Of a stretch of 64,000 nucleotides of DNA, positions 50,737 through 62,800 are shown in pieces; the stretch's first letter is position 1, and every line of letters starts with the position of its first letter. The notes below the pieces were generated by a model that was given only the letters and a program-made list of their open reading frames with translations, was not told the origin of the DNA and did not search any database. The DNA comes from Archaeoglobus neptunius. Its GTDB lineage: Archaea; Halobacteriota; Archaeoglobi; Archaeoglobales; Archaeoglobaceae. The translations under genes were made by a program, and so were the position numbers. The DNA lies in contig NZ_JAEKIW010000014.1 in assembly GCF_016757965.1 (NCBI RefSeq), positions 1-64,000 of the forward strand, in the 5' to 3' direction.

Positions 50737-51038
50737 GTACTGTCGAATCATTTCTCAAAAGGATTAACAAAAAATACAGAATTAAAAAAGCTGTAATATT
50801 TGGCTCATCGGTCAGAGAAGACTTCAAAAAAGACAGCGACATTGATCTGATAATCGTCAGCGACATATTTGAGGGCTTGAGTCCATTAAAACGCCCGGTC
50901 AATCTGTATCTCGAGTGGGATCTGGAATATCCTGTTGATTTCATCTGCTTCACTCCTGAAGAGTTCGAGAGACTCAGTAGAAGACCAAGTCTTGTGAGGG
51001 AAGCGTTGAAGGAGGGGAGGGTGGTTGAGTTTGGGTGA
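50715..51038 (+). CDS. MNT-type nucleotidyltransferase (antitoxin of HEPN)
   Basis: A 107-residue minimal nucleotidyltransferase. The active-site motif is VIFGSSVREDFKKDSDIDLI (GSx(10)DxD type), with the third acidic residue expected in the PVDFICF strand. It overlaps the HEPN gene, as is normal for these toxin-antitoxin pairs. The gap to cas8b1 is only about 36 bases, so the module would be transcribed with the cas genes. Confidence 0.88.
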   Translation: MGETVDLSTVESFLKRINKKYRIKKAVIFGSSVREDFKKDSDIDLIIVSDIFEGLSPLKRPVNLYLEWDLEYPVDFICFTPEEFERLSRRPSLVREALKEGRVVEFG

Positions 51039-51074
51039 TGAGTTAAAACAGCAATGGGTCTGGATGGTGAGTAT

Positions 51075-54277
<3,203 letters not shown>

Positions 54278-54281
<4 letters not shown>

Positions 54282-56463
54282 AAGTCTGCTTCGCCAAGTT
54301 TAACCCTCATGATCTGCTCGAAAGTCATGTAAACGATGTAATAAACGTGCTAAAAAGCATAAAAACAGCTTTCCCATGGCTTGGGGACATCTTTCCTGAA
54401 ATTTGGAAACTATCTTTTTATTCTGCTTTGATACATGATATTGGTAAGTGCGCTGTAGGATTTCAGAAAAATCCAAAAAAATGGGGCTACAGACACGAGA
54501 TCCTTTCGACGCCTTTTACCCAATTCCTGAAAATTCCTGAAGAACAAAGGATGCTCGTGACCCTTGCTGTTCTGACTCACCATAAAACTATCGATGAAAT
54601 ACGAGATATTGTACCAACTAAGGAGCATAGGAGCGAATATGATGAAAAAATAGATGAACTTTTTGAGAATTCGGATTACATAGAAGGGATATTCATGCCA
54701 AAAGTTCCATTCTGGGAAGCTTATTTTTTCAGTACGAGGAATCCACCATATTTATTCCATTTTCCCGCAAATTGGAAAAAGAAAGTGAGAGAATTTGACT
54801 TCTGGCAAGTAGTTAGTTGGTATGAAAAATATTGGAGAGACAGAAAAGTGGAACTGATACTACTTAGAGGACTTCTCAATGCAACAGATCATTTGGCTTC
54901 AGCTGGGGAGATTAGTGTTCAAGTACTTCCCAGTATCGTTGAGACACTTGAATTAAAGCTTCCAAGGCAAAATTGGCGTCCCAAACAGAAGGAGGCGTGG
55001 AGAACAGATGGTAATCTTATTCTCAGAGCTCCAACTGGATATGGCAAAACTGAAGCTGCACTGCTTTGGGCTGAAAGAAACTCTTTTCGAGTTAATAACG
55101 ATATTACGAGCAGAATTTTTTATATCCTTCCTTACAAAGCCAGCATAAACGCCATGCACTCCCGCATCCTCAGCCTGTTCTATGATCCATCTTTGGTTGG
55201 AGTTCTCCATAGCACCTCAAAATTTTACCTTTATTCTTCAGCTCTTGAATACAAACGCCTTTCTTCGCTATACCAGAAGATATATACCCCGTTGAAGGTC
55301 ACAACTCCATTTCAGATTATGAAGTCTTTCTTCGGTGTCGGCTTCTTTGAGATGTCATTCACTGAACTAATAGGGTCTCTTTTAATCTTTGATGAAATCC
55401 ATGCTTATGAGCCTAACGTCCTCGGTATAATTCTCGCAATACTTGAAGCTTTGAAAGATTATAAAACCAAGTCACTCGTTATGACGGCCACTCTTCCAGA
55501 CTTCCTTGAAAAGCTGATAAAGGATGTGTTATCTCCAAAAGAGGTGAACGTTTCGGATGATGAGGTAATAAATTCACGAGACACAGAGTAAACATAAAAG
55601 ATGGTAGTATAGACGACGTCCTCAATTTTGCTGAGTGCCTTCCGCGCCCTTCTCTCATTGCATGCAACACTGTGGATAGGGCTATGGAAGTATACGCACA
55701 GATGAAAGATGCAGGCCATAAAGTCATGCTACTTCATAGCAGATTCACATACGGAGACCGGGATGAAAAGGAGAGAAAGTTGATGCACAATCTAAAAGAT
55801 TACGACTTCGTTGTAGCTACTCAAGTAGTTGAAGTTTCTCTTGATGTTAGCTTTGAGTCGATATTAACCGAACCAGCAACACTCGATGCTCTAATCCAGC
55901 GATTTGGAAGGGTGAATAGAAGGGGGTTTGGAAACCCAAGAGATGTTTATATCCTTACAGAGGGATCGGAAAACGATGATAAAATCTACAATCCCTATAA
56001 AATTGTGGAAAAAAGTATTAAAATTCTCGAAGATTTTAATGGAGAACCTCTTTGGGAATCGAAGATTCCAGAGCTAATAAGTGATGCTTATTCTCCAGCG
56101 AGTGAAAAGCTTGAAAAAGAGGTTGTAAATTGTTGGGAGACTGCAAAAGACCTATTCTCAGACCTTAAACCTCTTGGACATGGTGAAGATGAAAGCCAAT
56201 TCTACGAAATGTTCCAAGGACTCGAAGTTGTACCGTCGAAGTTTGAGGGAAAGGTCACTGAGCTAATAGACAAAGGAAAAGGAATAGAAGTTCAAAAATA
56301 TCTCGTTCCGCTACCTTACTGGAAATATTACGCTATAATAAACAATTTTGGCGAAGTTTTTAACCACTCGAAAGTCAAAAATAAGGGCTTTATTGTTGCA
56401 AACCTGAAATACAGTAAAGAACTTGGATTACTCAATGAACCATCCGAAACTGAAATTGTCTGA
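54278..56463 (+). pseudogene. cas3: Cas3 HD-nuclease/helicase, interrupted by a frameshift
   Basis: The first frame (54278-55591, 437 residues) has the HD nuclease (LIHDIGKCAVGF with H53/D54, LTHHKTIDEI), Walker A LRAPTGYGKTEAALL, DEAD-like LLIFDEIHAYEP and VMTATLPDF. It stops after VINSRDTE. The next frame, open from about 55564, continues as FTRHRVNIKDGSIDDVLNFA, then IACNTVDRAMEVYAQ and QRFGRVNRRGFG (motif VI) to 56463. Loss of one base in the AAATTC at about 55571-55575 explains the break. The second helicase domain is separated from the first, so interference is probably lost unless the base call is wrong or the frames are joined. Confidence 0.85.
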
Positions 56464-56528
56464 CAACTCTTTGAAAGAGTAAAAATCAATAAACGAACTA
56501 AAAGAACACAAATAAAACAACACTTAAC

Positions 56529-56948
56529 TTAAAACTTCTCCAAACCTCTCACAAAACCATACTCGTCCCTTAAACTATCAATAAGCTTCTTGTCAGCAGT
56601 GACCATGATAGAATCCTCCAGAATGGCCAAAGAGACGTATGCAGCATCGTAAACAGTAATGTTATTTTCAAAAGCTACCTCCAAGGTTTTTCTTGCATAT
56701 TCTCCCCTCAGGGGGTACAATTCCATCGAATAAGCTTCTAAAGCTTCTGAAATATCCTTTAACTCGGAAATTGAGAAGAGTTTTTTGTAATAAAGAGCAT
56801 TTAAAACTTCAAAAACTATCAGCTCTGGAGCGATGAGTTTTATTTTTCCATTAATGTAAGCATCTCTTATCTTCAAGGCATCATCTGATTTCTCTTCTTC
56901 CACAAACCACTTGACAACAACGCTTGCATCAATTACGATTTTCTCCAT
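56529..56948 (-). CDS. vapC: VapC-type PIN-domain toxin
   Basis: A 139-residue PIN nuclease. The acidic residues are seen in VIDASVVVKWFVEEE, LIVFEVLNALYYK, TVYDAAYVSLA and VTADKKLIDSL, so all four catalytic positions are kept. It overlaps the RHH antitoxin gene by 20 bases. It is convergent to the cas3 end with 65 A-rich bases between. Together with vapB it separates the interference genes from the adaptation genes. Confidence 0.92.
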   Translation of the reverse strand: MEKIVIDASVVVKWFVEEEKSDDALKIRDAYINGKIKLIAPELIVFEVLNALYYKKLFSISELKDISEALEAYSMELYPLRGEYARKTLEVAFENNITVYDAAYVSLAILEDSIMVTADKKLIDSLRDEYGFVRGLEKF

Positions 56949-57171
56949 ATCTGTCCTCTCTGAATTGTCTTATTATTTCTTCAGCCTTGGCCTCCCCTTT
57001 GCTCTTCCTCCTCAATCTTTCATTTATAAGTATTGCCTTGGCCAAATTTCTGTTTTTTTCCTCTTCTATCTTTTTTCTTATGGCTTCTCTTATGAATTCG
57101 CTCCAGTTTATCCTTACCTCATTCATCAGTTTTTTTGTCTCATCATCTATCCTCACGGTAATTACAGCCAT
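56929..57171 (-). CDS. vapB: VapB-type ribbon-helix-helix antitoxin
   Basis: An 80-residue protein. MAVITVRIDDETKKLMNEVR and INWSEFIREAIRKKIEEEKN form the ribbon-helix-helix DNA-binding fold; the C-terminal charged part (AEEIIRQFREDRYGENRN) would bind the toxin. It precedes and overlaps vapC. Such antitoxins repress their own promoter; A+T-rich DNA at 57172-57213 is the likely control region. Confidence 0.9.
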   Translation of the reverse strand: MAVITVRIDDETKKLMNEVRINWSEFIREAIRKKIEEEKNRNLAKAILINERLRRKSKGEAKAEEIIRQFREDRYGENRN

Positions 57172-57213
57172 ATTTGTATTATTGTCATTACAGTAAATAT
57201 TGTTTTTCTCTGT

Positions 57214-57702
57214 TTACAACCCCGAAAATCTCCCATCATCCCTCAGTACAGGGAGCTTATGCAGATTTTTTGTGAGCCATCCTACTTTCTTCGTCTCTCT
57301 TGCATCGAATTCCGGGACGTAGGGTTTGATATCCAGCAGAGGGGTTCCATCCACAATGTCCACATCTCGTACGTGCAGCACATTTTCCTCAACTCTGACG
57401 AGGCGCACAACCGAGAAACCAACTGGATTTGGACGGGCTGGTGCTCTGGTTGCAAATACTCCATGGAACTGGTCATCCAGAAACGGCTTTACCTTTAAGC
57501 TGTAGCCTCTGGCCAAGTGGAAGTGATATATCAGAATGATGTGTGAGAATCCCTCGATATCTTTTAAACCCTCAGCATATTCGGGGAATACTTCAACTGT
57601 CCCGTCAATACCAGTCGCAGCGGCAGGCTGTATCGGCGTTCCCTTGGGTCCCTTAAATGGAGAATGAATGATCCCGACCGGTCTGTAATTTATAACGTCC
57701 AT
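57214..57702 (-). CDS. trmO: TrmO / TsaA-like tRNA methyltransferase
   Basis: A 162-residue beta-barrel SAM enzyme of the UPF0066/YaeB family, which adds a methyl group to t6A37 of tRNA in bacteria. YRPVGIIHSPFKGPKGTPIQ, DIEGFSHIILIYHFHLAR, GVFATRAPARPNPVGFSVVR and DGTPLLDIKPYVPEFDA are complete. I chose ATG 57702 with GAGGTG upstream; longer readings would run into cas2. It follows cas2 on the same strand after 19 bases and so sits at the end of the adaptation operon, an unusual place for it. Confidence 0.88.
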   Translation of the reverse strand: MDVINYRPVGIIHSPFKGPKGTPIQPAAATGIDGTVEVFPEYAEGLKDIEGFSHIILIYHFHLARGYSLKVKPFLDDQFHGVFATRAPARPNPVGFSVVRLVRVEENVLHVRDVDIVDGTPLLDIKPYVPEFDARETKKVGWLTKNLHKLPVLRDDGRFSGL

Positions 57703-57721
57703 CATGGACACCTCTTTTAAT

Positions 57722-57985
57722 TCAAATAATTTCATCCACACTGCTTTTTTCAATCCCCAAAACCTCCCTTTTTGCCACGTCTCTCGACCTCAACCTGTAT
57801 ATCACAATCATGTCCTCGTCCTCGTTTATAATTTCCCGCAGCCCCATTTTGACTTCCTCGAGATCCGACTGTGTCAGCTCACCCTCAAACAGTGAGTTTT
57901 GAATCCAGTTCAGGTGCTTCCTCAAAAATTTTTTCACTTTGTTTACCCTCTCCACGCTGACATCGTAGGCAATTATTACATACAT
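57722..57985 (-). CDS. cas2: Cas2 adaptation protein
   Basis: An 87-residue ferredoxin-fold protein. MYVIIAYDVSVERVNKVKKF has the conserved Asp at the first strand end, and LRKHLNWIQNSLFEGEL is the Cas2 second-strand text. It forms the dimer core of the Cas1-Cas2 spacer integrase. It begins one base after the cas1 stop. Confidence 0.94.
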   Translation of the reverse strand: MYVIIAYDVSVERVNKVKKFLRKHLNWIQNSLFEGELTQSDLEEVKMGLREIINEDEDMIVIYRLRSRDVAKREVLGIEKSSVDEII

Positions 57986-57986
57986 A

Positions 57987-58955
57987 CTACCACCACATCA
58001 CGAAAGGCCTGTACTTTTCCACCCCCAGAATGTGTTTAACGAGCTTGTAGCATTCCAGTCTTATCAGCCGTTGATAGGAAACATTCCTGCCAAGTGTTCT
58101 GTGCTTTACAGTCCTCTCAAGCCTCTCGTTGAAGGCCTTTAGAAATTTCTTCCTGCCCTTCTCACTCAAAAGAACTCCTTTAAAGTCCTCATCAAAGTCC
58201 CCTTCACCAACCATTTTCTTGTTCACAAGAGAAATAACAAGTCTGTCCACGAGCAAGGGCTTGAAAATCTCTGCAAGGTCAAGCGACAGGCTGAATCTCC
58301 TCTCGGACGGTTCATGGAGGTAGCTAACTGCCGGATGCAGTTGAGTGTGGTAAATTTCGGTAAGAACTGCAGAATACAGGAGAGAGTTGCCGAAGCTGAT
58401 CATGGCATTAACTTCATTCTCCGGCGGTTGCCTACTCCTTTTCTCAAACTTCATTCCGGACAGCATGCTGTCGAACTTTGAATAATACTCCGTCCTTGCC
58501 GTTGCTTCAGCTCCCATAACTTCCTCCACACTCTCTGAATTTTCAAGGCCTTGAAGAGCTGAAATTACGCCTGTGTCATCTTCCCCGTTTCTCCTTAGCA
58601 CACGAGCCATATTCATGATACTACCCTCAACGAAAGCCTTTGCAAGGTACAGCCTCTTCTCCCTGTCAAGGTAATGCTCCGCCTGTTTGACCACCACATC
58701 TCCGGAAATTAAGCTCTCTCTGGGATAAAATGAACCGGTGTAGTAACCATATCTGTTGAAGAAATGCACGCAAATACCTTCCCTGGCCAGATAGTTGAGA
58801 GCCTGCGAGGTTATGGTCAGCGAACCGAGAGCGTATATGGAGTATATTGAGTTTATCGGAATTGGCCTTTTTCCCTCGGCATTCTCAAAGTATATCGTAT
58901 TCTCCTTCCTTCTCAGCTTGCCGTCAGATACTATATAGAAGTTCCTTTTCCTCAT
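57987..58955 (-). CDS. cas1: Cas1 spacer integrase
   Basis: A 322-residue integrase. The metal-site residues are visible in [18 protein letters not shown] (Glu), [17 protein letters not shown] (His) and [17 protein letters not shown] (Asp/Glu). The N-terminal beta domain starts [21 protein letters not shown] chose ATG 58955 with GGGTGA upstream; an upstream start at 59051 would overlap cas4 by about 90 bases. Order cas4-cas1-cas2 reads leftward, away from the array. Confidence 0.95.
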   Translation of the reverse strand: MRKRNFYIVSDGKLRRKENTIYFENAEGKRPIPINSIYSIYALGSLTITSQALNYLAREGICVHFFNRYGYYTGSFYPRESLISGDVVVKQAEHYLDREKRLYLAKAFVEGSIMNMARVLRRNGEDDTGVISALQGLENSESVEEVMGAEATARTEYYSKFDSMLSGMKFEKRSRQPPENEVNAMISFGNSLLYSAVLTEIYHTQLHPAVSYLHEPSERRFSLSLDLAEIFKPLLVDRLVISLVNKKMVGEGDFDEDFKGVLLSEKGRKKFLKAFNERLERTVKHRTLGRNVSYQRLIRLECYKLVKHILGVEKYRPFVMWW

Positions 58956-58959
58956 TTTG

Positions 58960-59460
58960 TCACCCGGCGAAGCAGAATTCGAAATAAGCGCACTTCCTGC
59001 AATGCTTTTTCCTGACGGGCTTTGGCATCTTTCCCCTCTTAAGCCCGTCAATTTCTCTCAAGATCTCCTCCAGATCTCTTAACCTCTTTTCGTCCAACTC
59101 AACATTCACAACTTCCCTGCTCTTCGGGTATGTGATTCTGCCCCTGGCGGGTATCCCAAGATTTGACAGGTAGAAAAGGTAATAGAGCATCTGAAAGAGG
59201 TCAGCTTTTTCCATCGATTTTGCCTTCTTTACCTCCTGAATCTCCAGCTCATTTCCCTTTCTCACAACATCTATTGCTATTGGCCCGATCCGGACATCTT
59301 TTCTATCCTTCCGGTAGAATTCTTTATGGACGAGCTTTCCTAGTTTTACGAGATCGCTCTCCTTCTCTAAACTCACGTTATGACTGAAAAGCCAGAGCTT
59401 GGTCTTGCACACGAAATAATAGTTAACCTCCACACCTCTAATGTACATTTCATCAATCAT
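58960..59460 (-). CDS. cas4: Cas4 exonuclease
   Basis: A 166-residue RecB-like nuclease with an iron-sulfur cluster. Cys18 ([11 protein letters not shown]) and Cys154, Cys157, Cys163 ([16 protein letters not shown]) are the four cluster ligands. GPIAIDVV and [10 protein letters not shown] supply the metal and catalytic Lys residues. It trims prespacers and selects the PAM. ATG 59460 is about 26 bases behind a TTATTTAT box, so the adaptation mRNA may be leaderless; ATG 59448 is also possible. Confidence 0.93.
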   Translation of the reverse strand: MIDEMYIRGVEVNYYFVCKTKLWLFSHNVSLEKESDLVKLGKLVHKEFYRKDRKDVRIGPIAIDVVRKGNELEIQEVKKAKSMEKADLFQMLYYLFYLSNLGIPARGRITYPKSREVVNVELDEKRLRDLEEILREIDGLKRGKMPKPVRKKHCRKCAYFEFCFAG

Positions 59461-59883
59461 AAATTAACTACCTTATTGTACAATAAATAACTTACTTCAC
59501 ACCGATTTCTGCATTGAGTTTAGCCTGAAGAGAAATCGCAAAAATCGGAATAAACTGTTTAAAAAGGAGTTGGGCTGAAAAACGGCTGTTTGATATGGTC
59601 GCAAAACAAATTATTTTGTACTTTTTATTATGCATATTTTTAGTTTTTATTTCCTTTATTTTAAAAACAGAGTGGTCAAATTTTTATTTTCAATTCCACC
59701 CATGTTAATTTGCCTTTAATTTCCTTAAAAAGTGATCTGATTCGCCCAATTTGAAATAAATCTCCAGAATAAAAGTCGCACATCTTTATAAATGGTCCGC
59801 AACTTTGGGGATTCACGACAGTATATGAACTAAAGAAGGATTGAGAAAGCTTTAAATTAGAAATGAAAGAAATATTACCAGAG
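59461..59883 (+). promoter_or_regulatory. CRISPR leader region
   Basis: This is 423 A+T-rich bases between divergent cas4 and the first repeat, with no credible gene. Long A/T tracts lie at 59610-59700. The proximal part ends with a TATA box (TTTAAATT, 59851-59858) about 26 bases before the first repeat, so the array transcript should start at or just before repeat 1. The repeat orientation (ATTGAAAG at the 3' end, the expected crRNA handle) places the leader on this side. Confidence 0.75.
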
Positions 59884-62800
59884 GTTGAAATCAGACCAAA
59901 GTGGGATTGAAAGGGTTGAACAAGGGTAAAGACGCTTATTAACCTTATTAACTTCAGTTAATAACCTGCCTTTCTCTTCTCTTTCTGTTGAAATCAGACC
60001 AAAGTGGGATTGAAAGATATGTGGACTACATGTGGATCGCAACGAGAAATGTGTTGAAATCAGACCAAAGTGGGATTGAAAGAGCTCACCAACTCTACAA
60101 CCAGATTCCCACAAAACAGGTTGAAATCAGACCAAAGTGGGATTGAAAGAGATATAAATCTGCCTGATCTGGTTTAATTTGTTCACGTTGAAATCAGACC
60201 AAAGTGGGATTGAAAGATTCTTAGGGATCCATCTCCGCTCTCCAACCAAAAGTTGAAATCAGACCAAAGTGGGATTGAAAGTCTGAGGTAAGAAGCTTCA
60301 ATGGTATAACCTGCTTTGAGTTGAAATCAGACCAAAGTGGGATTGAAAGCGTGGCACAGTTGACTATCAACACGGCTATGTCCTCTCTCACAACCTCGTT
60401 GAAATCAGACCAAAGTGGGATTGAAAGAGAGAAACTAAATCCTTTCTGGTTTGCTCTGTTATTTGTGTTGAAATCAGACCAAAGTGGGATTGAAAGGCGG
60501 AAAGCTGCACTACGTTGCACCGGATGGGCGGCTATGTGGGTTGAAATCAGACCAAAGTGGGATTGAAAGCAGGTAGCCCTATTGCAAACTTAACTCCCCC
60601 AAGCCTTGCGACAGTTCGTTGAAATCAGACCAAAGTGGGATTGAAAGGTAAACCATTCTGAGCTTCTCCCGCAAGCTGAAAAGCCGGGTTGAAATCAGAC
60701 CAAAGTGGGATTGAAAGCTGTATCAGAAGGGTATACTGAAAGCACAAAAAGAAACGGTTGAAATCAGACCAAAGTGGGATTGAAAGGTTCAAGAGGAGTC
60801 ACGTTCCAATCGGGCTAATGATAAGTTGAAATCAGACCAAAGTGGGATTGAAAGCATCTTCATCGTATTTTTTCAGAATTTCCTGCTTCACTGTTGAAAT
60901 CAGACCAAAGTGGGATTGAAAGGCATACAAGGAAATGATGCTGGACATCGAGTACTGGGAGTTGAAATCAGACCAAAGTGGGATTGAAAGCCTATACTGG
61001 GATGGACATTCACAGTAATTACATATCTGAGCTTGTTGAAATCAGACCAAAGTGGGATTGAAAGTCAATTCTTCCATCAAGACTAAACTTGAATTATGTG
61101 GCGTTGAAATCAGACCAAAGTGGGATTGAAAGAGGCTCTTGTTCCTGTGAGGTCTAAACGTATGGGGTTTGTTGAAATCAGACCAAAGTGGGATTGAAAG
61201 TATCCTTTGAGCCGCTCATAATAAGTTCCTGATAAGCGTTGAAATCAGACCAAAGTGGGATTGAAAGAGAAATCTAATACTCAACCTCGACAGCCATGTC
61301 GAAAAAGTTGAAATCAGACCAAAGTGGGATTGAAAGGGTCTCGCTGAGGGGGATCGTCAGCTCTGGATCCAGAGTTGAAATCAGACCAAAGTGGGATTGA
61401 AAGACTGGTGGTTTTTGGCTCCAACCCTCTGTATTCAATGTTGAAATCAGACCAAAGTGGGATTGAAAGGCCTTGCTGGCTTTGTTGTTGCGAAGGTTCT
61501 GCTCGCCGTTGAAATCAGACCAAAGTGGGATTGAAAGCATCTTCATCGTATTTTTTTAGAATTTCTTGCTTTACTGTTGAAATCAGACCAAAGTGGGATT
61601 GAAAGTCTCTGCGAGTTCAGAGAGGGCTCTGTTGTTAAGAGAGGTTGAAATCAGACCAAAGTGGGATTGAAAGTTTTATCTGTATTATGAAATTTATTCT
61701 GCGACGAATTGTTGAAATCAGACCAAAGTGGGATTGAAAGAAACATCATATAAACTCAAACAAGCTCCTTATGCCCTGTTGAAATCAGACCAAAGTGGGA
61801 TTGAAAGCGTACATCGTGCTGGCGAACCACTCAGCATGCTGTTCCGTTGAAATCAGACCAAAGTGGGATTGAAAGCGTACATCTGTTTAATCTCGGAATC
61901 GGAAAGAGCACGGGTTGAAATCAGACCAAAGTGGGATTGAAAGCTTTTTGTGTGAACTATAAAGAGATAGTAGCCGTCGTTGTTGAAATCAGACCAAAGT
62001 GGGATTGAAAGATGGAACTCTTGTTTACATAATTCTTGAAACTGCTGAGGCAGAATTTGGTTGAAATCAGACCAAAGTGGGATTGAAAGAAACAAGCGAT
62101 AACAATCACAGCTTGGATAAAACCGAGTTGAAATCAGACCAAAGTGGGATTGAAAGAAGCTTGTTATAGATAGCTGGGCTTATGTGGTTGATGTTGAAAT
62201 CAGACCAAAGTGGGATTGAAAGCGATCTGCAGGACCTTGAAGAACAATTGACCAATAACAGTTGAAATCAGACCAAAGTGGGATTGAAAGTACTAACTGA
62301 ATTATTAATAAGATAAGAACATGTATCAGTTGAAATCAGACCAAAGTGGGATTGAAAGTTAGATTTTTTTATTTGGTAGGTGAAAGGCAGATAAAAGTTG
62401 AAATCAGACCAAAGTGGGATTGAAAGTCTCCCCTTCTGAATGTTAATAGTCTCTTGTACGGTTTCTCGAGTTGAAATCAGACCAAAGTGGGATTGAAAGG
62501 CCTGATATAGCAATAGCCACCAACCACCCTAATTTCTGTTGAAATCAGACCAAAGTGGGATTGAAAGGCAGCAGAGGACTTAAGCTTCTAACAGTTGCGG
62601 CGTTTGTTGAAATCAGACCAAAGTGGGATTGAAAGCTACAGCCCCGATGGCAAGCATCTTCTGAGTGTCGGTGAGTTGAAATCAGACCAAAGTGGGATTG
62701 AAAGTTTTCGAGGAGGATCCTGACGAAGAGAATTTCGATTACCGTTGAAATCAGACCAAAGTGGGATTGAAAGCTTGAAGGTTGGATCATATGAAATATG

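Noticed and set aside
50377-51038. Idea that the HEPN/MNT pair is a Cas accessory nuclease such as Csm6
   Set aside because: It has no CARF domain and shows the standard two-gene HEPN/MNT arrangement of toxin-antitoxin systems.
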